Notes: generated from the sequence alone by a model not told the origin. A DNA stretch of 10,191 nucleotides from Acidobacteriaceae bacterium (GCA_030040115.1 JASHUH010000111.1:1-10191); one strand, 5' to 3'. Counted from the first letter of the stretch, positions 1 to 6,967 are shown. Numbers and translations: made by a program.

Positions 1-180
1 CACAGCCCTTGCATCGGCACCGTCTCCTTCCAGCCCCAACGCTACGGTCCCGACCTGCTCCACTTCGCCCTCCCCATCCTCCGCGGCCGCTCCGCACCCG
101 TCGGCCACTACGTCCCCCACGAGTTCATCGGCAAAGACGCCCTCTCCCTCCGCTCCCCACATTCCCCCTGCAGCATGTGA
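1..180 (+). CDS. C-terminal fragment of a sugar-binding (LacI / periplasmic binding protein-like) protein
   Basis: Frame 1 is open from the window edge to TGA at 178-180 and encodes the last 59 residues of a protein that starts outside the window. The stretch GTVSFQPQRYGPDLLHFAL followed by a short PILRGRSAPVGHYVPHEFI segment looks like the C-terminal lobe of periplasmic sugar-binding proteins or LacI-type regulators, where a 'Y-G-x-D-L-x-x-x-A-L-x-I-L-x-G' helix precedes the last strand. I cannot tell a transport protein from a regulator without the N-terminus. Codon use is extreme: nearly all third positions are C or G, with long runs of C-rich codons, whereas the genes from 315 onward use A and T freely at third positions. 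This points to a different compositional background left of about position 180. The family call is from pattern memory only. Confidence 0.55.
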   Translation, partial: HSPCIGTVSFQPQRYGPDLLHFALPILRGRSAPVGHYVPHEFIGKDALSLRSPHSPCSM

Positions 181-314
181 GAAAAAGGCATTAATCCAAT
201 GGTGCGACGATTCGCCCCGGAGCAACTTGGGAGTGGCTGGCGGCTAAAAACAGCAGTTTCCGGATATGCGCTTCGCCAATCTGCTACAGACGACTTGCAG
301 CGATTCAGCAGCGC

Positions 315-1352
315 TCAAAATTCGACTTCAACATCTTGTCTAACCGGAAGTGTGGCTTGGGCTGTAGGTAGAGAAGGATAAGACGATGAGGATAAGTGAT
401 GACCCGCAGCAGGAACAGCACCAGTTCTGAAATTGCCGGGCACCATCGAATCCTCATAAAAACGAGCAGTTCCTACAATGGTCAGTTTTCCAACGCTCCC
501 GAAAGGGTATGTAATCTCATGTCCATTGATGAGCGGCGTTGCATCTCTTGTGCCGGGAGCGATCCTCCATGCCACCCAATAGGTCTCGGATTGGGGTGTG
601 ATTGGAACGCCATTCGGCGGCATAGTTCCAATCACTGTTCTTATCACTTTCTCGATAACGCATCCGCCATGAACAGAGGGCCTTGCCAGCAGCCAGGCTC
701 CTGCCTCCGACTTGAGGTTTGTATCTTGACCGGCGGGCCCGATGCTTAATGCCTGACCATCTAAATTAACTCCCTCAACTTTTATTATCGATGGGATCAA
801 AGTTCCACTCGCAGAAACCGTGCCGTTGTCGACGGAGAATCTATTGGCATTCCCCTCAAGTTCATCGGCTTGGAAGCTCTGGCGCCAGTCTCCGCTTTTG
901 GTCCAAGAGGCAGCGTTTTTGGGATAAATCAGTGATGAGATCCAATTATCGTTGTCCTTGGTGGCAAAGCGGATGGAGTAACCCTTTACTCCGCCTGTTG
1001 CGACCAGATTCACTTCAGAGCTGATCGATTCGCCAAAATCCCATGATGCATCACCTATGCGGAGAATCGCTGAAATACCCGGAGAGCCAGAAGGCGCAGT
1101 ACGTTGACCGGATTGACTTAAATTTCCGAATTTATCCCGCTGAACAGTTACTTCCCCTTCGTCGTCGTCGAAGGTGTAAACAAGGGAAAACGGTTCGCCA
1201 TTTGGAATAAGCTGTCTTGAATGGTAGCCGAAGACAGGGCCTTCAATAATACCTATGCTTTGTAATTTTCCACTAATTGTAATTCGAACCGTAGTCGCTC
1301 GCGCCAATGGCGCCAATGTTATGGCAAGAAATAAGGCAAAGCTGGTCTTCAT
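315..1352 (-). CDS. Secreted protein of unknown function, 345 aa
   Basis: I do not recognise a named family. The protein begins with a clear Sec signal peptide (MKTSFALFLAITLAPLARA, cleavage probably after ARA at residue 19). Residues 20-185 are rich in short beta-strand patterns and contain 'PFSLVYTFDDDEG' (54-66), a type of sequence found in many exported proteins of Acidobacteriota and in PEP-CTERM proteins; no PEP-CTERM tail or membrane anchor is present here, so free secretion is likely. Residues about 225-310 form a second block, with 'YWVAWRI' (258-264) and 'GKLTIVGTARFYE' (288-300), and the tail is Ser/Pro rich. There is one cysteine in the mature chain (C231), so no disulfide within a monomer. 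The start is supported by GGAGAGGAAGG just upstream of ATG on the minus strand. It is divergent from the cytochrome operon and convergent with the fragment at 1-180. The role is unknown. Confidence 0.75.
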   Translation of the reverse strand: MKTSFALFLAITLAPLARATTVRITISGKLQSIGIIEGPVFGYHSRQLIPNGEPFSLVYTFDDDEGEVTVQRDKFGNLSQSGQRTAPSGSPGISAILRIGDASWDFGESISSEVNLVATGGVKGYSIRFATKDNDNWISSLIYPKNAASWTKSGDWRQSFQADELEGNANRFSVDNGTVSASGTLIPSIIKVEGVNLDGQALSIGPAGQDTNLKSEAGAWLLARPSVHGGCVIEKVIRTVIGTMPPNGVPITPQSETYWVAWRIAPGTRDATPLINGHEITYPFGSVGKLTIVGTARFYEDSMVPGNFRTGAVPAAGHHLSSSSYPSLPTAQATLPVRQDVEVEF

Positions 1353-1431
1353 ACCTTCCTCTCCGCATGCGAGGCTGCTAGTCCGGATCTAGAACGCTCT
1401 TCGAGCGATTTGCTCTTGTTTTAATCGCAAG

Positions 1432-1461
1432 TCCGACCGGCGCCTATAGGCGTATGTCGGA
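1432..1461. promoter_or_regulatory. 30-bp interrupted palindrome (candidate operator or hairpin)
   Basis: A perfect 12-bp palindrome, CGCCTATAGGCG (1441-1452), is nested inside a second perfect dyad on the same axis: TCCGAC at 1432-1437 and GTCGGA at 1456-1461. Only the three bases on each side between them do not pair. It lies 80 bp upstream of the secreted protein's start. No T-run follows on either strand, so it is unlikely to be an intrinsic terminator. A binding site for a dimeric regulator, or an RNA hairpin in the minus-strand leader, are the likely explanations; no regulator can be named. Confidence 0.45.
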
Positions 1462-1761
1462 ACTCCGATAGAGAACGGATGGCGGTCTATTCGTCTTGTT
1501 GGAATGTTGCTCGTTGGCATCGCCATTGCAATTCAAGGGCGATTCTAATACCTGCGAAATGGAGCCTCCACTCGGATGGCTGGCCAGATAACCCTATGCA
1601 CGGTCCTCAGCTCTGCCAAGGTTGTCCGCCCAGATAAGCAGCGTCATTATAAGACATTCACCTGCGGCGCAAAAATTTCATCATTTGCTAGCAATCGTAC
1701 TGATGGTTCTCACACGGTTCAACGCCACAAAGTTCTGGCTCCTGCCGTTCGGAAAAAATGC

Positions 1762-1789
1762 TTGACAGGTCAGAAATGGAGGGTATAGT
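1762..1789 (+). promoter_or_regulatory. Sigma70-type promoter for the cytochrome/quinoprotein operon
   Basis: A consensus -35 hexamer TTGACA (1762-1767) is followed after 16 bp by TATAGT (1784-1789), which matches the TATAAT consensus at five of six positions. Transcription would start near 1795-1797, leaving a leader of about 127 nt before the TTG start at 1923. It is the best promoter match I found in the window and points toward the cytochrome gene. Confidence 0.7.
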
Positions 1790-1826
1790 GTCGCGTTTAC
1801 CGATTCTGACGCCAAGCAAAGTTCAA

Positions 1827-1889
1827 ATGCGAACTAATTTATATGCAGGCTCAAAATTCCTTGGCGCCGCTCTGGCATATAAAAAATAA
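1827..1889 (+). CDS. Possible leader ORF, 20 codons
   Basis: An ATG at 1827 opens a 20-codon frame ending in TAA at 1887-1889, entirely between the predicted promoter and the cytochrome ribosome site. The peptide begins MRTNLYAGSK, has a small hydrophobic middle (FLGAALA) and ends YKK. No good Shine-Dalgarno precedes it (the nearest purine stretch is AAGCAAAG). The ORF spans the leader hairpin at 1838-1883, so translation would melt that structure, which is how some leader peptides act. It may equally be a chance frame. Confidence 0.2.
   Translation: MRTNLYAGSKFLGAALAYKK
1838..1883 (+). promoter_or_regulatory. Hairpin in the 5' leader of the cytochrome operon
   Basis: TTTATATGCAG (1838-1848) pairs with CTGGCATATAAA (1872-1883) as an 11-bp stem with a single bulged G, enclosing a 23-nt loop that itself contains GGCGCC. 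It lies inside the predicted transcript, about 22 nt ahead of the Shine-Dalgarno site, so it does not directly hide that site. There is no U-tract after it. It could affect transcript stability or act with the small overlapping ORF. The pairing is seen; the function is inferred. Confidence 0.4.
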
Positions 1890-1905
1890 ATAACGAGTCT
1901 CGAAA

Positions 1906-1913
1906 AAGGAGGA
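1906..1913 (+). promoter_or_regulatory. Shine-Dalgarno site selecting a TTG start
   Basis: AAGGAGGA (1906-1913) is a near-perfect anti-16S match. It lies 9 nt before TTG at 1923, in the preferred range, but 15 nt before the in-frame ATG at 1929, which is too far for efficient use. This favours TTG as the initiation codon of the cytochrome gene. Confidence 0.7.
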
Positions 1914-1922
1914 ACGCCTTAT

Positions 1923-2705
1923 TTGCATATGAGGTTACGATCTAGAGTGTGGTTCGTTCTCCTCGGCGGGGCCGAGATATTTTTTCTCCTGTTACCCGCC
2001 AGAAGCGGAGAAGCGCAGGCTTCGGCGCCCGATGCGGCGGCAGTGGAGCGGGGACAACAGAGCTTCTCATCGAATTGTTCATTCTGCCATGGCGCACGGG
2101 GAACGGGAACGGAACAGGCGCCGAATTTGATGCGGAGCCCGCTGGTGATTCAGGATCAGGATGGAGAGGTTCTCGGACCATTTCTCAAGGAAGGTCGGCC
2201 AAGTCTAGGGATGCCGTCCTTTGGCAGCCTCTCTTCGAGCCAAGTGTCGGACATTGCCGCGTTCCTTCACGCCAATCTGAGGACAATGCGGCGCCGGCGG
2301 GCGCCGGAGGCAGCCGTGATTGTGGGCGACGCCAAGGCGGGCGAAGCATATTTCGACGGCGAAGGAAAATGTAGTACCTGCCACTCTGCGACGGGCGATT
2401 TAGCGGGAATCGCGAGCAAACTTCAGCCGCTCGCTTTGACAACAGCATTTCTCACGCCGCCGGACCAGCCAGTTGCGGCGCAAGTGACTCTTCCCTCCGG
2501 AAAGATCATCTCTGGCACATTGAAGTACGAAGACGAATTCACGATTGCACTCGTCGATTCAAACGGGATCTATCATAGTTGGGAGAGAGCACTTGTCAAG
2601 AAGATCGATCTAACCGATCCACTGACCGCGCATAAGGAGCAATTAGCCCTTTATACCGACAAAGAGATCCATGATTTAGTGGCTTACCTGGTGACTTTGA
2701 AATGA
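1923..2705 (+). CDS. Exported two-haem cytochrome c, partner of the quinoprotein dehydrogenase
   Basis: A 260-residue protein that probably carries electrons from the adjacent quinoprotein dehydrogenase in the periplasm. An N-terminal signal segment (basic MHMRLRSR, then a hydrophobic run to about residue 25, with AQA near 33) fits export, required for haem attachment. Two CxxCH haem-c motifs are visible: CSFCH at 52-56 and CSTCH at 150-154. The first has a plausible axial Met in GMPSF (M97). No Met follows the second, so its sixth ligand would be something else, perhaps one of H218, H236 or H249. After the haem region, residues about 186-260 form a beta-rich domain starting VTLPSGKIISGTL and ending HDLVAYLVTLK, a combination I associate with acidobacterial cytochromes next to PQQ-type dehydrogenases. 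The start is TTG, chosen from the ribosome-site spacing. Its TGA overlaps the next gene's ATG by four bases (ATGA), indicating translational coupling. Confidence 0.9.
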   Translation: MHMRLRSRVWFVLLGGAEIFFLLLPARSGEAQASAPDAAAVERGQQSFSSNCSFCHGARGTGTEQAPNLMRSPLVIQDQDGEVLGPFLKEGRPSLGMPSFGSLSSSQVSDIAAFLHANLRTMRRRRAPEAAVIVGDAKAGEAYFDGEGKCSTCHSATGDLAGIASKLQPLALTTAFLTPPDQPVAAQVTLPSGKIISGTLKYEDEFTIALVDSNGIYHSWERALVKKIDLTDPLTAHKEQLALYTDKEIHDLVAYLVTLK

Positions 2706-4318
2706 AACAATTGATTGCATTTCTAGCGACTCTAGCAACCATCGCCCCTGCCCTGGCTGGACAAACTCTGGATCCCGCGTGTCTGCTCAATCCACCCGCG
2801 GATACGTGGCCGACGTACAACGGGGATTATTCCGGCCAGCGACACAGCAAATTCACGCAAATCAATTCTTCGAATGTAAATTCCCTTTCCCTGGTTTGGA
2901 CGAGCCGGCTCGATTTCGGGCCGCAGTCCTATGCCCAACAGGCGAACGAGGGGCGCAGAGTTAAAGCGAGCCCACTGCTGGTAGACGGAATTCTCTATTT
3001 CACGATCACAGACAACGTGTGGGCGATGGATGCAAGGACGGGGCGGGTGATTTGGCATTATTCCTGGCCGAATAACAGCGCGATTCATGTCGCCAACCGC
3101 GGTCTCGGGATGTACGGAAGCTGGTTGTATTACATGACCCCCGACGATTATCTGATTTCGCTGAATGCAAAAGACGGCACGGAGCGCTGGAGGGTCCAAA
3201 TCGCCGATGTCAAGAAGGATTTCTTCTCGGCAACGGCTCCGTTGATCATCAAAGATCATGTAATCGTTGGGCCCGGCAATAATGACGACATTCGCGCCTG
3301 GCTTGAATCCAGGGATCCAGTCACGGGCGCTTTGCAGTGGAAATGGTGGGTTGACCCCGATCCTGGCGCGCCTGGTTCAGAGACCTGGAGCGACGCCGAA
3401 ACAATGTTAAAGGGCGGTGGTTTCCCCTGGCTTAATGGAACATACGATCCGAAACTAAACTTGTATTATCTGGGAACCGGCAACGGCGTTCCCATGGATC
3501 GCCCTCCACACCCAACGCCAGAGGGGGACAGCCTTTACACGGCATCGATCGTAGCTTTGAATCCAGACACTGGAAAGCTGGTGTGGGCGTATCAGGTGAC
3601 TCCGCACGATACGCATGATTACGATGCTGCGCAGACACCCATCATCTTTGACAATACGTTTAAAGGAAAGCCGCGCAAGCTTCTCGCGCAAGTATCGCGA
3701 AACGGTTATTTTTTCCTTTTGGACCGAGTGACAGGGGAGCATCTGCTCACAACGAAGTATATGCCCGAAACAAACTGGGCCAAAGGCATCGATGCCGAGG
3801 GTAGACCGATTCCGGATTATACGAAGGACGCCAATCCTCCGGGGGCGTTGGTTTCGCCTTATCCCATTGGGGCGACGAACTGGTGGGCCCCGACTTACGA
3901 TCCCAAGCGCGGCCTTATTTTTGCAAATGCGGCGCGAACCTGGGCCTATTTTACGACCGCAGGATACGGCCGCTTCCGCTATCCGCCGGATTATCGTGTG
4001 GTCGCAATTGATTACAAGACCGGAAAGGTTGTATGGACGCACGAACTGGGGGACGAGAGCGCCGTACTTATCTCCGGCTTATTATCTACGGATGGGAACC
4101 TGCTTTTCGGAGGTGACTCGTTCGGGAATTTCCTTGCTATGGACCCATCTACCGGCAAGACCCTTTGGCACGTGGGGCTGGGCCAATTCGTGACGAATGC
4201 GCCGATCACTTACGAGCTGGACGGCAGGCAGTTTATTCTGGTTGCCGCCAACGACACGTTTTATGCATTCGCCCTTCCGGAATCGACCGGATTACCGTCT
4301 GCTTCGGCGCAGAAGTAA
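2702..4318 (+). CDS. PQQ-type beta-propeller dehydrogenase, alcohol/sugar dehydrogenase-like (acidobacterial subgroup)
   Basis: A 538-residue periplasmic quinoprotein homologue that would oxidise an alcohol or sugar and pass electrons to the overlapping upstream cytochrome. The signal peptide covers residues 1-19 (cleavage after ALA). The N-terminal family signature WPTYNGDYSGQRHS (36-49) and propeller tryptophan-docking repeats such as AMDARTGRVIW (108-118), ALNPDTGKLVW (285-295), AIDYKTGKVVW (435-445) and AMDPSTGKTLW (479-489) are clear. Active-site features include GTGNGVP (258-264, metal-binding Asn equivalent N261) and HDTHDYD (302-308), where D306 matches the catalytic Asp and D308 sits at the +2 position. 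The vicinal Cys-Cys pair of classical methanol/ethanol dehydrogenases is absent: the aligned site before NRG (132-134) reads A127-I128. The usual metal-binding Glu also appears replaced, within GNNDD (192-196). This resembles the acidobacterial group I have seen labelled 'acido-empty-quinoprotein', whose PQQ occupancy is uncertain. The substrate is unknown. Confidence 0.9.
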   Translation: MKQLIAFLATLATIAPALAGQTLDPACLLNPPADTWPTYNGDYSGQRHSKFTQINSSNVNSLSLVWTSRLDFGPQSYAQQANEGRRVKASPLLVDGILYFTITDNVWAMDARTGRVIWHYSWPNNSAIHVANRGLGMYGSWLYYMTPDDYLISLNAKDGTERWRVQIADVKKDFFSATAPLIIKDHVIVGPGNNDDIRAWLESRDPVTGALQWKWWVDPDPGAPGSETWSDAETMLKGGGFPWLNGTYDPKLNLYYLGTGNGVPMDRPPHPTPEGDSLYTASIVALNPDTGKLVWAYQVTPHDTHDYDAAQTPIIFDNTFKGKPRKLLAQVSRNGYFFLLDRVTGEHLLTTKYMPETNWAKGIDAEGRPIPDYTKDANPPGALVSPYPIGATNWWAPTYDPKRGLIFANAARTWAYFTTAGYGRFRYPPDYRVVAIDYKTGKVVWTHELGDESAVLISGLLSTDGNLLFGGDSFGNFLAMDPSTGKTLWHVGLGQFVTNAPITYELDGRQFILVAANDTFYAFALPESTGLPSASAQK

Positions 4319-4449
4319 GTTCAATGGAAACTTCTGGAGCGGGCGCCGAATCTGCGGGCTCTGCGACATTCATAGGCTATAGCTTGAAAACGGTGGTATG
4401 TTGATGGTTCGGGAACGAAGCTATGGACGAGCATGGAAGAGAGGGTAAG

Positions 4450-5454
4450 ATGGATCGCCGGAATTTTCTTAAAGGAGTGTTGGCAACCGCATCCGCTGCA
4501 ACGGTTGCGAACCATCCGGTGAACGGCCAGCAAACATCGAACGCAGGACCTCTTGCCCACGATACCGCGCCATCCCGTCCTCCAGACGATCCTTGGCCCG
4601 GAATGAAGAAGGTGCTGGCCATTGCCGACCCGCAAGAGTGGTATTCGGCGCCGGGGTATCATCACGACTCGGCTTCGCACACGTTAGCTACGGTCGAACG
4701 CCTCGGCCGTGAATCGGGCGCCTGGGTGACTATCATTCGAACGGATATGCGCCTGCTTACAAAGGAGCCAATTGCCGGTTTCAATGTAAGAAACTTAAAT
4801 AATTTTGACGCCATTTTCTATATGGGTGAGGGGCCCTGGAACATCACCGATCAGCAGAAGGCTGACTTGCTCTCTTTTGTTCACGACGATGGCAAAGGCT
4901 TCATCGCCGGGCATGCCGGCAATGGCGGACACCTTCTGCTCTGGCCTGAATACGCGCAAATGATTGGCGGTAACCTCATCGGCGAGTTCCCTACGGCCGC
5001 GATGCCGATCATTGTGGAGGATCCTTCCTTCCCGGGCGTGCAAGGCTTTGCGCATGAATTCTCATTCAAGGATCAGTTTACGATTGTGGGAGCGAATTAT
5101 TCTCGCGAAGTGGATCACGTCATCATGCGTATGGACGCAACCAAATTTCCGAAGACCTTCGCCCATTTAAGGCCGGAAAAGGACTTTTCGCGCCCTATTC
5201 CGCTGGAAAGGTACCGAGCGCAGTTCGAGAAACTCGCTGCTCTTCGTAACGATGGGGATTATCCGATTGTCTGGGCCCGAAATTACGGGAAAGGACGGGT
5301 GTGGTATTCGAGTTTTGGTCATCTTGAAGAGAGCCTAGACGACGCGCGCGTGCAGCAAATGTATATTGGCGCTTTCAAGTGGGCTCTTCGCCTCGAGGAT
5401 GCGGACATCACTCCACGGCCCTTTCCAGGGAAAGCCTCTAGAACGTCCTCATGA
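4450..5454 (+). CDS. Tat-exported ThuA-domain protein
   Basis: A 334-residue protein with a twin-arginine signal (MDRRNFLKGVLATASAATVA), so it is probably exported folded. From residue 54 it shows a ThuA-like domain, a fold related to class I glutamine amidotransferases: KKVLAIADP (53-61), GYHHDSASHTLATVERL (69-85), the strand-turn GKGFIAGHAG (148-157), and a C-terminal PIVWARNYGKGRVWYSSFGH (272-291). ThuA proteins are known from trehalose utilisation, where they act on 3-keto-disaccharides; the substrate here is not determined. The longest frame begins at 4423, but ATG at 4450 places RR at residues 3-4 as in typical Tat signals and follows AGAGGGTAAG, so I use it. It lies 131 bp after the quinoprotein on the same strand and is probably co-transcribed with it. 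No lipobox is present. Confidence 0.85.
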   Translation: MDRRNFLKGVLATASAATVANHPVNGQQTSNAGPLAHDTAPSRPPDDPWPGMKKVLAIADPQEWYSAPGYHHDSASHTLATVERLGRESGAWVTIIRTDMRLLTKEPIAGFNVRNLNNFDAIFYMGEGPWNITDQQKADLLSFVHDDGKGFIAGHAGNGGHLLLWPEYAQMIGGNLIGEFPTAAMPIIVEDPSFPGVQGFAHEFSFKDQFTIVGANYSREVDHVIMRMDATKFPKTFAHLRPEKDFSRPIPLERYRAQFEKLAALRNDGDYPIVWARNYGKGRVWYSSFGHLEESLDDARVQQMYIGAFKWALRLEDADITPRPFPGKASRTSS

Positions 5455-5481
5455 TTAAAAGCTGCCTTTGAATGGCGGGTG

Positions 5482-5532
5482 GCCAACATTTCCATACAGG
5501 AAGATGGGGCTTCACCCAGTTCCTCGGTTGGC
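5482..5532. terminator. Nested hairpin between convergent genes (candidate bidirectional terminator)
   Basis: Between the convergent stops at 5454 and 5577 a three-part stem can be drawn on one axis: GCCAAC (5482-5487) with GTTGGC (5527-5532), AGGAA (5498-5502) with TTCCT (5520-5524), and TGGG (5505-5508) with CCCA (5515-5518) around a 6-nt loop. Internal loops separate the parts. Neither side has a T-run, so termination would be weak or factor-assisted. Position between convergent units is the main support. Confidence 0.35.
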
Positions 5533-5576
5533 GCAGGCTGCTCAAGACGCGAGAGCCTTGGCGGATGGCCCGGAAA

Positions 5577-6434
5577 TCAACCCGCATCGATGAAGCCAGG
5601 ATACAGCGTCATCCCGCCGTCAATGTACAGAGTCGTGCCGTGCACATAATCCGATTCATCTGAAACCAGCCAGACAACCGCTCGGCTTACGTCCTCAGGT
5701 TCGCCGATGCGCTTATTGGGAATAAGTTTAAGCAATGTTTCTTGAAATATCTCAGGAGAGGTAAGCTTTTCAACATTCATAGGGGTTCGAATGGCGCCGG
5801 GGGAAACTGCGTTCACACGAATTCGAAGCGCCGCCACCTCCTGCGCCAGGCTTTTCATAAAGAGCATAAGTCCGCCTTTTGCCGCTGCATAATTCGCATG
5901 ACCTGCCCAAGGAATGATGTCGTGAACAGAACTCATGAGGACAAGCTTGCCGCAAGCATAAGAAATCGAGCGATCGATTCCCTGCCGCTTGAATAATTTG
6001 ACAGCTTCACGACAACAGAGGAACACTCCGGTCAGATTGACTCCGATAACGCGCTGCCATTGCGCAATTGTCATTTCATCCACGCGGGCATTGAGTTGTA
6101 AGGCGGAATTGGGAATGCAGATGTCCAGTCTGCCAAAGCTCTCAACCATTTGGTCGAACATCGCCAAGACCTGGTTTTCTTGAGCGACGTCGGCCTTGAA
6201 CGCGACCGCATTCCGGCCACGCTTACGAATTTCCTCGACGGTGTGGTGAGCGCCCTGTTCGTCGCTGTAGTAGTTAACCAGAACGTCGGCTCCGGCTTCG
6301 GCGAGCGCAATAGCGGCGGCCTGTCCCAATCCTTTGCTCGCACCCGTGACAAGGGCTTTCTGACCGTCCAGGACCTTGTGAATGCGAACCGGCGGCATTT
6401 CATTCGGAGGGGAGTAGACAGCATCCGAAGACAT
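5577..6434 (-). CDS. SDR-family oxidoreductase, glucose 1-dehydrogenase-like
   Basis: A 285-residue cytoplasmic NAD(P)-dependent short-chain dehydrogenase. The Rossmann nucleotide motif TGASKGLG is at 30-37, the structural Asn in GVNLTG at N133, and the catalytic triad is S169, Y182 and K186 (NYAAAKGG), with the usual 13-residue Ser-Tyr spacing. The C-terminal YIDGGMTLYPGF (270-281) closely resembles the DGGMTLYP tail of Bacillus glucose 1-dehydrogenase, supporting a sugar-dehydrogenase-like subgroup. The family's usual NAG motif reads NSA (109-111). The protein has about 20 extra N-terminal residues compared with typical 260-residue members; the start is still supported by AAAGGA about 8 nt upstream of ATG. 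It is the last gene of a minus-strand set, 123 bp after the ABM-fold gene. The real substrate could be another sugar or polyol. Confidence 0.9.
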   Translation of the reverse strand: MSSDAVYSPPNEMPPVRIHKVLDGQKALVTGASKGLGQAAAIALAEAGADVLVNYYSDEQGAHHTVEEIRKRGRNAVAFKADVAQENQVLAMFDQMVESFGRLDICIPNSALQLNARVDEMTIAQWQRVIGVNLTGVFLCCREAVKLFKRQGIDRSISYACGKLVLMSSVHDIIPWAGHANYAAAKGGLMLFMKSLAQEVAALRIRVNAVSPGAIRTPMNVEKLTSPEIFQETLLKLIPNKRIGEPEDVSRAVVWLVSDESDYVHGTTLYIDGGMTLYPGFIDAG

Positions 6435-6557
6435 AGAGAGAATCCTTTCGCATCTCTGATTCGCGCCCCGCAGCGGCGTCCAATTTCAGCTCAATTCAAT
6501 GCATCCCTGCTGTGCAGGAAAGAGGCCGGCATTCTGCTGCGGGTGAGTCTCAGCGGT

Positions 6558-6872
6558 CTAAACTACCGAGCTCCAGCGAGTTACCGTGACCTGAGCAACC
6601 GGGTCGTTCCCCTGGTTGCGAAAGGCGGCAAATTTCTGAAAATGGGGCGTGGCAAGGTGTGCATCGAGAGCCGCCTGGTCTTTGAACTTCTCATAGAACA
6701 AAAACTTTCCCGGGTGCTCCGGATCGGCATGGAGCTCATACGCCAGGCAGCCGGGCTCTTCACGTGTGGGCTGAAGCAAGGCGCCGAGCTGTTGCTCAAG
6801 TTCGTCTTCCCGACCAGAGGCTGCCTCTAAATGCACTTCAAGGACAACCACATTTCTATCAATCAATTTCAT
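6558..6872 (-). CDS. Antibiotic biosynthesis monooxygenase (ABM) fold protein, putative quinol monooxygenase
   Basis: A 104-residue single-domain protein of the dimeric alpha-beta barrel class, which includes YgiN-type quinol monooxygenases and other cofactor-free oxygenases. Diagnostic stretches are EPGCLAYELH (39-48) and FLFYEKFKDQAALDAH (57-72) followed by LATPHFQKF (73-81); length matches the family. There is no signal peptide, so it is cytoplasmic. Start choice is odd: the AGGAG Shine-Dalgarno directly abuts the ATG with no spacer, while an in-frame TTG two codons later (6864-6866) sits 6 nt from AGGAG, a better distance. The difference is only two residues. It lies 95 bp after the ThuA-domain gene and 123 bp before the SDR, all on the minus strand, so a quinone- or keto-compound-related role beside redox enzymes is possible but not demonstrated. 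Confidence 0.85.
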   Translation of the reverse strand: MKLIDRNVVVLEVHLEAASGREDELEQQLGALLQPTREEPGCLAYELHADPEHPGKFLFYEKFKDQAALDAHLATPHFQKFAAFRNQGNDPVAQVTVTRWSSVV

Positions 6873-6967
6873 CTCCTATCGGGCATCCCCCTGGTGAGGA
6901 GGGGACGATCCTGCATGCCGGTTTCAGGACCAGGTCGAAGCGAGCGCAGAGCTTCTTGAACTCAGTT

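Larger units (their letters stand above)
1353..1922. other. 570-bp divergent intergenic region
   Basis: This gap separates the minus-strand secreted protein from the plus-strand cytochrome operon. It contains an interrupted palindrome (1432-1461), a strong plus-strand promoter (1762-1789), a leader hairpin (1838-1883), a possible 20-codon ORF (1827-1889) and a Shine-Dalgarno site (1906-1913), each listed separately. A smaller hairpin, CGCTC-TTC-GAGCG, lies near 1394-1406. The rest, roughly 1465-1760, shows no coding signature I recognise; the 70-codon open frame at 1576-1788 overlaps the promoter and looks accidental. I did not find a convincing minus-strand promoter for the secreted protein. 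Confidence 0.7.

Noticed and set aside
1576..1788. 70-codon plus-strand frame upstream of the cytochrome
   Set aside because: It overlaps the strong -35 and -10 elements and ends inside the -10 region; no ribosome site or known motif.
3455..4042. 195-codon minus-strand frame inside the quinoprotein gene
   Set aside because: It is the antisense shadow of a clearly conserved coding sequence and has no recognisable protein features.
4423..4449. Upstream ATG for the Tat-exported ThuA protein
   Set aside because: It would add nine mostly charged residues in front of the twin-arginine signal, and its ribosome site is weaker than that of ATG 4450.
4319..4449. Possible separate promoter or terminator between the quinoprotein and the first ThuA gene
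   Set aside because: Only weak partial hexamers and a 5-bp stem (AAGTT/AACTT) were found, not enough to call either.
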